64,000 nt of DNA, from assembly GCA_949128115.1 (NCBI GenBank), contig OX421968.1:24660377-24724376 (forward strand). The letters run 5' to 3'. A program made the translations under genes and the position numbers. How positions within the stretch are numbered: position 1 is the stretch's first letter; each line of letters begins with the position of its first letter. Below are positions 55,152-64,000 of this stretch, piece after piece. Under the pieces are notes generated by a model. It saw only the letters and a program-made list of their open reading frames with translations, had not been told where the DNA came from and did not search any database. The stretch is from Anaspis maculata. Lineage: Eukaryota; Arthropoda; Insecta; Coleoptera; Scraptiidae.

Positions 55152-56065
55152 CCCTTAACTGGCGTTGTGGTGTCCCAGGGACCGCTCCGAATATATTTTT
55201 GTCACTACCTCCGCCACCTTTTATTATTTTGCGCCGTTTCTCCCAGTACCTTCCGCATTCAGTGTCTTGCAAACCTGGGTGAATTGTCGCCGAGGTCGAC
55301 CTGCTAATTTAGATAATATTAGAGTGTTGCGGTCCCACGGACCTCACGACGCACGGCAGGCAATAAATCGAGATTCTTCTATATTTGCAAATAACACGAT
55401 TTTCACACTTTAGACTCCACAAGATGGCAAAAATACCTGTTCCTGATGCAGTAAGGTACGATGATCCAGATTTTGAGGATGAGGTGATGCTCTATCGGCC
55501 GAATCTTGGGGGAAGAACTTTCGATGCTTGAAGGAAAACATGCTATCTTTGTCCGTCAAAATAAGGGAAAACTGCATGGGTACTTGTGTCATTCTTGAAA
55601 AAAGCCTATTTGCTTAGAATGCAGCAGAAAAATTTGTCTAGAATGCGCCAACAACAAACCTGACTGATCAGAAATTTACTATTCTAACCCCTTGCAGGTT
55701 TTTTTTTTCTGCAATTTTTTTTCTGTTCTGTAGACTCTTTTATATTTGCTTATATGTATAGAGTTTATCCTTATTTGGTTTTGTCCTGATTTTGTTTTGT
55801 TCCTGAATTAAAATTTTTTTGATCAAGCGATGCCATTTCAATCGTAAAATATCAACCATTCAAATTTAATTTGTTGTTTTTCGACTATTCAAGTTTTTTT
55901 AAGATTTTGATGTATATGAGATGTCTTTTATATTGTACTTCCTAATTACATACATGCAATCGATTCTTCATAGTAGCGTAGTTTATTTCTAACGTTTTTA
56001 ATATGCGGTCCGTGGGACCGCACGACGGTGCTTACGCGCAGATTTTTCACGACGCCAGTCAAGGG
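55152..56065 (+). mobile_element. piggyBac-derived internally deleted element
   Basis: The left end CCCTTAACTGGCG and the inverted right end (CGCCAGTCAAGGG, 56065) are piggyBac-like termini. TTAA follows on the right (56066-56069), and GTAA, a decayed TTAA, precedes on the left. The block GCGGTCCCACGGACC near 55330 recurs inverted near 56005. The 914-bp interior keeps only both ends of a transposase gene. Confidence 0.8.
55424..55668 (+). pseudogene. piggyBac transposase remnant (N- and C-ends only)
   Basis: It starts MAKIPVPDAVRYDDPDFEDE, an acidic N-terminus, and after ~30 codons the sequence passes directly into the C-terminal Cys-rich DNA-binding region: RKTCYLCPSKIR ... KKPICLECSRKICLECA in changing frames. 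The whole DDD catalytic core is missing, so a deletion joined the two ends. Stops are present at the junction and within the Cys-rich part. Confidence 0.7.
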
Positions 56066-56187
56066 TTAAATTACTATTGAACAATGTTTTATTACTGAAT
56101 ATATCAAAATACAATATGAACATTGTGAAAAACATGGCAATGAACACAAATCGACAAAAATATTAATATCAGAGTATATGTATTAAT

Positions 56188-57963
56188 AACAAGTGAGTAT
56201 GCCTTCACGTGCGTGAGTCTCAGTAGCGCATTTTCTAAAAGAGGCATATTGTGAACGTAAAGAAATTTGGTTGAAGGAGGAATACTATTCCTTGCCCACT
56301 TTCTTCATTCGAAACTCATTGTGATATTTTGTTATCAGAATTGCCAATGAAATAGATTTGAATGAAAATTCTTTCACTCATCAATATTTTTTTGTTTGAG
56401 GGCGGGAGCTGGGAGCGGCGACTAATAAACAGTAGTCTGTTCTTTCCCATTTTTAGTCGGCTATCCATATAGCGAAAGAAGTGGATCGCTATGTCTTCGG
56501 GTTTATGTTTTCCATTTATCTCTTACTTTGAGGGCAGCGTGGGGGAGGTGGCGGTGGCAGCATTCGGCAAAGTGACTGTTGCACAGTTTGAGTTAGGAGT
56601 TTCTAAATGTTTAAGGAAATATGACAATCAGTGAAAATTGTGAAAGATGCATTTTTTTTTGGGGGGCGGGAGCTGGAGGCGGCGACTAATCAAAAGTGGC
56701 CTATCTCCTCCCATCTTTATTCAGCTATCTATATAGCGAAACAATTAGATCGCTGTGTCTTCAGGGTTATGTTTTACATTTATCTCTAACTTTCGGGGCG
56801 GCGTGTGGGAGCGGCAGAGTTTGGGAAAGAAATTCTCCCACAGTTTGAGTTGGGAGTTTCTGAATGTTTGAGGTAGCATTGAAATGTAAATCAGTGGAAA
56901 TTATTGGAAGTTGCACTTTTTTTCTTTTGGGGGTGGAAGTTGGAGGCGGCGCCATATCAAAAGTAGCCTATTCTTTCCCATTTTTAGTTAGCTATCCATC
57001 TAGCGGAAGAATTAGATCGTTATGTTTTTGGGTTTATGTTTTTCATTTATCTCTCACTTTGAGGGCAGCGTGTGGGGGCGGCAGCATTCGGCAAAGTAGC
57101 TGTTGCACAGTTTGAGTTGGGAGTTTTTAATTTCTAAATGTAAGGGAAATATGACAATCAGTGAAAATTGTGGAAGTTGCATTTTTTTTGTTTGGAGGCG
57201 GAAGCTGGAGGCGGCGGCTAATTGAAAGTGGCCTATCTTTTTCCAATTTCAGTCAGCTATCAATATAGTGAAAGAATTAGATCGCTATGTCTTCAGGTTC
57301 ATGTTTTACATTTATTTCAAACTTTGGGGGCGGCGTGTGGGAGCGGCGGAGTTTGGCAAAGAAATTCTTGCACAAGTTGAGTCAAGAGTTTCTAAATGTT
57401 CGAGGTAACATTATCAGCTGAATCAGTGAAAATTGTTGAAAGTTGCACTTTCTTTCTTTTGGGGGCGGAAGCTGGAGGCGGCGCCATATCAAAAGTAGCC
57501 TATCCTTTCCCATTTTCGGTCAGCTATTTATATACCGAAAGAATCAGATCGCTATGTCTTCGGGTTTATGTTTTTCATTTTAAAGGGATTGGGGGCGGTT
57601 TTTAGCAGTTTTTTCATGACGGCGGCGCATCTTGAAGACGTAATGTTTCTTGGCTTACGTTTATAAGTGGCAACTATGTATTATCCAAAAAATGAGAACA
57701 CCAGAGCATCAGGTCTGGTAGAAAGTGCAATATTATGTTATTTCAAGTTTATCGGGGGCGGTTTTTCTCTATGTTGGCGGCGCAATATAGACATCCAATA
57801 TAGCCTAGCCCTCCTTTGGGAGTGGCAGCTATGTAACAGCGAAAAAATTAGAAAGCTAGGTTGTCTAGTTTGGGAGGAGTTCGAGGAACGGACGGACGGA
57901 CGGACGGACGGACAAAGCGGTTGCAATAGCGATTTTCATCAAGATGGAAAATGCGCTAAAAAA
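56188..57963 (+). mobile_element. Tandem-repeat element H3
   Basis: Plus-strand counterpart of H2. The 5' end is AACAAGTGAGTATGCC, followed by five ~265-bp units (anchor ATGTCTTC at about 56491, 56756, 57021, 57288 and 57554), a GGAC microsatellite (57893-57914), the hairpin GATTTTCATC / GATGGAAAATGCGCT and a terminal A-run. It lacks the SINE and the 330-bp insert of H2, and so shows the uninterrupted sites. Confidence 0.75.
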
Positions 57964-58369
57964 CATATTTCATACGAATATGGTAAGTCTCAATATAATA
58001 TCAACTAATACTATAAACAATAGAACAACACACCTTGGACATAATGGTGAAATATGTAATATGTTTGATATAAGTATACCTACGTTCAAATATAGTGCTA
58101 AATTCCTCTCAAACCTAATTCTTTGTGCGATCACCGGCAACAGCTCTTTCCTCAATTCCTTGTCCGCTTGTAGACTTTCTAAACAGTCAATAGTTATCTG
58201 GTGCCCTGAAAATTAATTATTAATATGTTTTTTGTTAATTGTTTTGAATAATTCGAAATAAAAGTTCATAGGAGAAGGTTATTTTCGTGTGAGCAGCCTG
58301 TAGCTGAAAGTCACTCAGCCCTTTTGAGCAAAAAAAAATGAGGAAGAGAAAGTCAATATGACGAGCCAA

Positions 58370-58923
58370 GATGGCAGTGAATCATGAAGTCAACCTCAAA
58401 ATCACAAGACAAAATCTCAAAATTACACTAGACAAATATGCATGTACCAAATTTCATTAAAATCGGTTCATTTGCGAAAAATTTCAAACTGGCAAACCAA
58501 AATTGCGGCGAAGCATGACATTGACTTCAAAATCATAATTCTTTGTCCAAGACAAACGGACCTAGATTTGAAGTTCCATCAAGATCGGTTCACTCATAAG
58601 AATATTCAATATGGCGGCCGGGTCAAGATGAGATGGCAGCAAATTGTGAAACCGGGGCATGCTCGGAGGCAATCAGACAAACAAGACCATGTTTGCAGTT
58701 TTATCGAAATCGGTTTATAAAAAAGTCAATATGCCGGACATTTTGAGTGAAACGTTTTATGTCTGGTGTACCGCTCAGAAAATGGTACGTACGTCCTGAT
58801 AACTGAAAAAAGGCGCTTCTACGATTCTTCGTTGAGGCAGAGGTAAGTGACGGGACTGACGGACGGACGGACAACAAACCACAACTGATGCGATTTTTCC
58901 ACAATAGAAAATGCGCTAAAAAA
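58370..58923 (+). mobile_element. Tandem-repeat element H4 (3' part)
   Basis: Degenerate ~100-bp units built on AATCGGTTCA and CAAGATGGCAG motifs lead into GACGGACGGACGGAC (58856-58872), a hairpin GCGATTTTTC / GAAAATGCGC and AGCGCTAAAAA-type end at 58923. The body is closer to the AAGATGGCGG repeats of H1 than to H3. The 5' end was not identified. Confidence 0.55.
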
Positions 58924-59181
58924 GCACCAATATGCAATACATGCAGCACGCCACTGCGTCTTGCTATTCCGCCACGACGAGCCGCCATTGCATTGCGCTT
59001 CCCTAAAAGCTCAAACTTGAATGGGGGAAATTACAAAGAAAAGCAAAGAACAAGCTACTTTTAATTTTATAGAAATACATAATACCTTGTCCTAATCTCC
59101 TAGAAATCTACCGACACTGGTGCAAACATTCCAGTATGCAACAATTTATCATATAAGTTTGCCCCCATAAAAGCTAAGAAA

Positions 59182-59541
59182 GTGAGTACCAGCGGCAGTT
59201 TCACGGGTGGCGATTTAGGTGAACAATGCAAAGGAGACATAAAGAAAACGCGCCTCCCTAAATCTTGTGTCAACTGTCAACGTGATCAGATCATAAACTT
59301 TTTCCGAGTTCTGGAATTACAGCATCGTATCAAACGAAGAAATCCGATTGCTTGCGGCAAACCCGCAGGGTTGCATGAAGTGAGCGAATTACTTGATCCA
59401 AGAATATCGAGGTTTGAGAGCCTCGGAAATGAATTATTCACTAGACCCAAATATTTCTTGCATCTCTCTGACTGCAAAACTCGAGAAGTTTTGTTTTTAT
59501 CGAACAAATTACTTGAATTGAAACGACATCACTCCCAATAA
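59182..59541 (+). CDS. Uncharacterised terminal-exon-like frame in element C
   Basis: An open frame of ~119 codons; the convincing part is SCVNCQRDQIINFFRVLELQ through LPKSC, GKPAGLHEVSELLDPRISRF and FLHLSDCKTREVLFLSNKLL to the stop. Composition is protein-like with several Cys. I recognise no family. It may be the last exon of element C's own gene, as it lies near the C terminus with no other candidate gene inside C. Confidence 0.35.
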   Translation: MSTSGSFTGGDLGEQCKGDIKKTRLPKSCVNCQRDQIINFFRVLELQHRIKRRNPIACGKPAGLHEVSELLDPRISRFESLGNELFTRPKYFLHLSDCKTREVLFLSNKLLELKRHHSQ

Positions 59542-59754
59542 CAAAATGGGTGATAAAATTATTTTCTCGGTTCAAAACGAGCTGTTTCTTTTCACCAAAG
59601 CTGTTCACTTGACGTAATACATTTGCATTCTTTATTCAAAATTTTATTTTTAAGTATATTGGAATATTCAACTTGAATAATCATTTTTTTCTGTGTATGA
59701 AAAAATGCAGCAAATAAATGGAAACTTGAGTATTTCGATTCCTTGTCCACAACT

Positions 59755-61200
59755 TTATCGATCAAATCACCGGCACTCAACACTATATCTCCAGCGTCAA
59801 GGGTATCTCGATGGCCCCTAATAAGACTAGCGTAACTCGTGAGACACGGTTAGAACTAGTGTATCTCTGCGCTTACCAAATGAACTAGCGTATCTCTGCG
59901 TTTACCAAATGAACTAGCGTCCCTCCCATTAGATTTACACAGGCTATACGCTAGTTCATTTGGTGAACGCAGAGATACGCTAGTTCATTTGGTAAACGCA
60001 GAGATACGCTAGTTCTAACCGTGTCTCACGAGTTACGCTAGTCTTATTAGGGGCCATCGATCTGTGTTTCTTCACAAGACGACATCGGATCTGGCATGCA
60101 CAATGTTAGGTTCTCCACCATGGAAGACGCCAATGGTCGGATGATTTTTCACGTGAGGGGCATGGTCGAACAAGGTGAAGTCTCTTCTGTTCTCATTTCC
60201 TCTTCCGACACAGATGTTCTGGTGCTAGAAGTATCATTTCCCCAGGGATTGTCAGAGCTTGGCTTAAGAGAACTCGAGTTCATTTTTGATGCTGGCTCAA
60301 AACGGCGCTATATTCCTGCTCACAGAATCGCCAAGCAACTAGGACGAGAAAAAGCTGAAGCACTAATGAGATTTCACGACTTAAGTGGCTGTGATTCGGT
60401 GTCATTTGTCTCATCACGTAATAAGCTCTCCGCTTGATCGGCATGGGAATGTTTAGTTTTAAATATATGATTCAAATATAATATCAAAGTATGTGATACG
60501 CATTGCGTACCTATATATTGTGTTCAAGCATGGAAATCAACTGTTTATTTCTCTTACATTTCGGGTTGAGTTCAATAGTTTCAGATAGACTCCGCCTTTG
60601 TTTTCTTCCTAATTCAATAAAAAGAAATTGTGTATTATTGTTATTATTATTGTCAGGATAAATTCATAGCAGCCGTCCAAGCCATCGGACAGCTACTCTC
60701 TGTAAACCTTTTAGAGATTCAGTCTGACTTGATGGATTCATTGGAGCGTTTCGTCATTCGACTGTACGGGGCAGATGAAAACCTAAAGACCGCAGAAGAA
60801 GCAAGGCGAGTACTTTCCTGAAGTGACGACAAGTCATTCACAACTATAACTATACCACCAACTCAAGGTGTACTTACTTTTGAAGCGCATCAAAAGGGCT
60901 GCCTACTACGCAGGTCATATCTGTGGACGATGTGACCTGTTGAAACCATCTTTGCCGTCACCGAGGACTGGGGTGGATGCTTTCAGACGATGGTAGATGA
61001 AATAAGCGATTCGATTCGGGTCTGGTCAACTTCGTTGCCCATCTGGGACGCATGTAGAGGGCTTACCAGATGCGGTTGCGCTTCACAATGTGAGACGCAG
61101 AGATGCGGTTGTGGAAAGTAAAACATACCTCGTACTCTATGTTTGCAATAAGAACCAAGAAATTAGGCGGAGAATGCTACAACACAAGTCACATATTACG
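59755..61200 (+). pseudogene. XPG/FEN-like nuclease with Cys-rich tail, element B copy
   Basis: Better preserved than A. One frame (60096-60437) reads MEDANGRMIFHVRG, VLISSSDTDVLVLEVSF, then KRRYIPAHRIAKQLG and FHDLSGCDSVSFVSS. The pair SSDTDV and GCDSVS gives the acidic residues expected of the FEN/XPG-type PIN active site. After a likely intron (3' site GTCAG at ~60655) comes DKFIAAVQAIGQLL...LYGADENLKTAEEARRVLS (to 60820). Shifted frames follow with IKRAAYYAGHICGRCDLLKP and the Cys-rich tail (LRCGC... RCGC, 61060-61120). A 247-bp palindrome interrupts the 5' part. XPG-type nucleases are reported from Academ-group DNA transposons, which is the nearest comparison I can offer. Confidence 0.6.
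59811..60057. repeat. 247-bp near-perfect palindrome
   Basis: ATGGCCCCTAATAAGACTAG at 59811 is repeated inverted, ending at 60057, with almost no mismatches; the centre is ~59934. Each arm contains two to three copies of a ~30-base unit (GAACTAGCGTATCTCTGCG...). Element A has no such sequence at the homologous place (GGGTATTTGTG near 51820), so it is an insertion specific to B and probably young. Confidence 0.85.
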
Positions 61201-61513
61201 CACTCTCCACTTTCTAAGAATCGACTTATAAATCTGGCAATAATTTCTATTTCAGTTCCAAAACTACTACTGAAGGTTAAATCTGGCCCAAGAAGCAGCC
61301 CAGCCTTAGTAATTTTTCATTTGTTCGTTGTGTTAATTATTACAAAATGATCAAATTTTATTTCTGAGAAAGCACAGCCGTTGGGGGTTGAGCATTCTTT
61401 TAAAATGTGACGTGAGGTGTGACGTGATGGCCCTTCCTTCAAATTGAATCTACGAGTATTCACACCGTATTGTGCTGTGATTTGACTTTATTTGGTAAAC
61501 TGGTTGATTTATA

Positions 61514-61717
61514 TGAATAATCAATGAATGAAAAAATAAATATTGTTTTCCTAATCGGTTTTTTACCGTGGGAGTTTGCTCCTCTGCCTATTTATCGACA
61601 AATTAAATACCAAGAAAAGTGCGATTTCGGACAACATAACACCCAAACTTTCCACCGAGAATCGATCCCTGGACTTCATCAATACAGGCAGCCACAGAAC
61701 CGCCGCGCCACGGGGCC
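61514..61717 (-). mobile_element. tRNA-derived SINE in element B
   Basis: Equivalent of 52811-53014 at the same internal position. The B-box region reads GGGATCGATTCTC, more decayed than the A copy. Confidence 0.65.
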
Positions 61718-62285
61718 GTCAATAAAAGAGACCATATTATTATGCATATTGTTTGAAAATCATTTCACTAGATCTAGAACTTGGTTTCAATTTGCTTCCA
61801 CAGGGGGTTCTAGGTTTTGAGTCCTAGATGCTCCCTACAGTATTAATACCTATTTTATCTTAATCAGAGACATATTTGAATCATATTTATGATTTCAAAA
61901 AAAATCAAAATTTTTGACCGCCATCTTTGAAAACCGCCAGTGAAAGGGTCAAATAGTGACCTTTAATACTTTGCATCACTAGGTAATGTTTTGCGAACCT
62001 AAATTGTGAGAGAAAGTCACTTTTAAAAAGTGTGATGCATGCATTTCAGTTTTTCACAAATTCAGTCCCATGATTTCCTTTAAAATTCCATATTTCGGAA
62101 AATACGCGTCCTAGAGGAAGGAACTGCGGACCAAAATGTTCCTTTGTGTCAGTAGAATCTGTCTATCAAATTTCATACTTGTATATAGAAATGCCGTTTT
62201 TTTTTTGTGTGCCGCTTGGGCTACAATACCTGTGTACTTTTTATGTTTCTCAGTCTTATTGAGAATGCCTCAATTGAAGTGTAAT

Positions 62286-62473
62286 GCTCAGTTTATGATG
62301 AGCGATTCCTGGCGGAGTGGAGCTGAGCTGAGCGATTTTTTTTTGTCTGGACCAATCATGCCCATTCATGATGTCACGTTCCCGCTCCGTAATTGGCCCA
62401 GGCAAAAAAATCGCTTCGCTCCGCTCAGCTCAGTTCAAATCGCGGCAAAAAATCGCTCATCATAAACTGAGCT
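62286..62473. mobile_element. Foldback MITE (~188 bp)
   Basis: GCTCAGTTTATGATGAGCGA at 62286 is inverted at 62455-62473 (AATCGCTCATCATAAACTGA). The inner arms also pair (GAGCTGAGCTGAGCG). TAA occurs at both edges, which would fit a 3-bp target duplication. Confidence 0.75.
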
Positions 62474-62851
62474 TAAGGCGGAACGTCGATGTATAAGAAA
62501 CAGTTGTTTTTCTTAATTGTCCATTTCTTCATGCAGTGAAGAAATCCGCAAACCCAGCCATTGACAAAACCAATTTTTTTACTTAAAAATATGATAAATA
62601 CCTAATTATTTTACTAGGCCGCTATTTAAATTCAGAACTTGAACTTTTTGAAGCAAAAATAAAATGTCAGGCTCGGGGGCTATCGCTAGACGGTTGGTGG
62701 CAGTTCCAACAGCAACCAAACGCAGTCATCAGCCGTAGCCGTAGCTCCCTTACTCAGCTTGCCACTCTTAATTTTGGATTCCAAAAGTCCTGATTCTGCA
62801 TTTACAACGTGAATGGGCTAGTGTTGAAATGTATAGTATAGTAGTATAGTA

Positions 62852-64000
62852 TTTTTAGCGCACTTCTCCAAACGGGAAGGCGCTTTTGTCCTCGCTTTGT
62901 CCGTCCGTCCGTCCGTCCGTCCGTCCGTCCGTCCGTCCGTCCGTCCGTCCGTCCGTCCGTCCCCGCATCTAGTCCTAGACGAAAAGGTTTTTGCGAAAAA
63001 TTTTTACTCCATTGGGTAGCTCATGACCTTGTATCCCGAACCAAGAAAAATCTTGACGAAATAATAATAAACAATGACAATAATAACAATTTAGTGTGAC
63101 GCGGCATCGCCGTTGAATGCTGCATTTCAGAAGCCGGCCTGATCTCGAAAGTTATCACATGCGAGGAAGTACCCGATCTTATCATTTTACCATAATACAT
63201 ATGCGGAGTTATATTTAGAGAATGATTTGAACTTTATTTTAATGAAAATTTCACATCGGTGCGAGGTGCCGATTAGTAGTTATTAATTTTTGAAAATGAC
63301 TCCGAAACTACGGCTCGGCCGCAAATGATTTATTCGTTGCTTGCTGGTGCTTGATATCCTTTCCTCCGAACAAAACGAAATTCAATACAGAAAATATTTC
63401 AACTCGAATGGGTAGCTCATGGCCTTGGTACGCGAATCAAGAAAAATGTTGCCGAAATAATCATGAACAATTACAAAAATAACATTTTGGTGTAGGGCGG
63501 CTTCGCCGATCAAGTGCTGGCATTCGCGGTAAGATGTAGAAAGTTGCGATATGCAGGCAACTACAATTTCTTAATGAAATACATCACTGCATGTACGGCA
63601 TTATATTTAGAGAACAATTGGAACTTTCTTTTGACAAAAACCCCACTTCGATCCGACCGTTAGGTCAATTGTTAAAGATTTTTGAAAACGGCCGCAAAGC
63701 CACGGCTCGGCGCATATTACACGACCCTACAAATTTAAAATCAGACGTGCCGAAATAGTAATTGAACATTTTGAAATAGCCAATACTAAGTACCTGAAGG
63801 ATAATGGCACTCAAATTACGAAACATGTTCGCTCAATAACAAAAAAAAAGTAGGTAGGTATCACTAAAAATCATGTGACAAGGCTACCATTTTTTCGGTT
63901 TTTCGATAAAAAAGAAATGTTCCAATTCAAAAGTGAACCCGATATTCGTGTTCAGGAGGTCGAAATCAGTTGGAGCACATTTTTTTATATAAGTAACAGA
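62852..64000 (-). mobile_element. Tandem-repeat element H5 (runs off the window)
   Basis: On the minus strand the 3' end has the terminal A-run, AGCGCCTTCCC / GGAGAAGTGCGCT hairpin (62855-62884) and a long GGAC microsatellite (62898-62961, ~15 units). Upstream of it (increasing coordinates) are two ~396-bp units marked by GGGTAGCTCATG at 63014 and 63410. The units share no obvious similarity with the satellites of H1 or H3. The 5' end lies outside the window. Confidence 0.6.
62898..62961. repeat. (GTCC)n microsatellite
   Basis: About 15 perfect GTCC units, the longest of five such tracts in the window. Confidence 0.95.

Larger units (their letters stand above)
54682..59697. mobile_element. 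Element C: 5.0 kb insertion in element B
   Basis: Element A runs straight from GGAGATAT (51720) into AAAAATGCGGC, where B has 5.0 kb more. The insert's edges are short inverted repeats: ACACGGAAAAAAATTA (54683) and, inverted, ACACAGAAAAAAATGA (59697). Inside are a piggyBac derivative (55152-56065), H3 (56188-57963), H4 (to 58923) and a reading frame at 59182-59541. The superfamily is unknown, and a clear target duplication beyond one or two T/A bases cannot be fixed. Confidence 0.6.
53515..62221 (+). mobile_element. Element B: second copy, enlarged by insertions
   Basis: Same termini as A (GTCCAAGCGG ... GCCGCTTGGGC) with TA at both sides (53513-53514, 62222-62223). The left 1.1 kb is directly homologous to A's left part and the right arm (61727-62221) is its inverse. 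Relative to A it has a ~5.0 kb insertion (element C, 54682-59697) and a 247-bp palindrome (59811-60057). Without those it is ~3.45 kb, close to A plus the segment A lost. Confidence 0.75.

Noticed and set aside
23689..57963. One giant foldback element with 30 kb loop
   Set aside because: The two arms are complete copies of the same dispersed element (H2, H3), each with its own 5' and 3' termini, simply in opposite orientation; related ends also occur at 10-11.8, 58.9 and 62.9 kb.

Overview
The window is eukaryotic and almost entirely transposon-derived. I could not support a single intact host gene. The mixture of BEL/Pao and Ty3/gypsy LTR retrotransposons, hAT, piggyBac, P-element/THAP relics, 5'-truncated non-LTR elements, tRNA-derived SINEs and many foldback elements fits an arthropod, most likely an insect; a hemipteran is plausible, but the species cannot be read from the sequence. 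The LTR primer-binding sites match tRNA-Tyr and tRNA-Lys 3' ends as I remember them from insects.

Layout. 0-3.6 kb: three foldback repeats and a broken minus-strand THAP/P-element-like gene. 4.2-10.0 kb: a 5.8 kb palindrome, with a small hAT element (8-bp target duplication) nested in its right arm. 10.0-11.8 kb: a tandem-repeat element (H1) ending in a GGAC microsatellite and terminal hairpin. 11.8-14.8 kb: two non-LTR relics. 15.5-17.5 kb: foldbacks. 17.7-20.9 kb: a complete-ended but decayed hAT element with a perfect 8-bp duplication. 21.3-23.3 kb: a gypsy pol relic against a 1.24 kb palindrome. 23.7-26.35 kb: minus-strand copy H2, carrying a SINE and a 330-bp insertion. 26.4-28.2 kb: MITE copies around a BEL/Pao relic. 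30.7-39.1 kb: a full-length gypsy element on the minus strand with indistinguishable 1568-bp LTRs. 41.5-47.6 kb: a full-length BEL element with indistinguishable 394-bp LTRs and one uninterrupted 1733-codon polyprotein. 50.4-62.2 kb: two abutting copies (A and B) of a TA-flanked element with ~0.5 kb inverted termini and a decayed gene resembling an XPG/FEN-type nuclease with a Cys-rich tail. Copy B was later invaded by a 5 kb element (C, itself holding a piggyBac remnant and copies H3 and H4) and by a near-perfect 247-bp palindrome. 62.85-64 kb: start of copy H5.

Most useful observations. First, a dispersed family (H1-H5) keeps the same termini, GGAC microsatellite and 3' hairpin ending GCGCTAAAAA, while its internal satellite arrays are largely unrelated between copies; this looks Helitron/Helentron-like. 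Second, the A/B elements seem to be a little-described nuclease-bearing DNA transposon. Third, the gypsy copy has a canonical G GGA AAC gag-pro slippery site and one visible lesion, a seven-A run at the pro/pol junction. Fourth, A versus B, H2 versus H3 and the two arms of the 5.8 kb palindrome serve as natural empty-site comparisons, so several insertions can be dated relative to each other. All coordinates and homologies were read by eye; no alignment was run.
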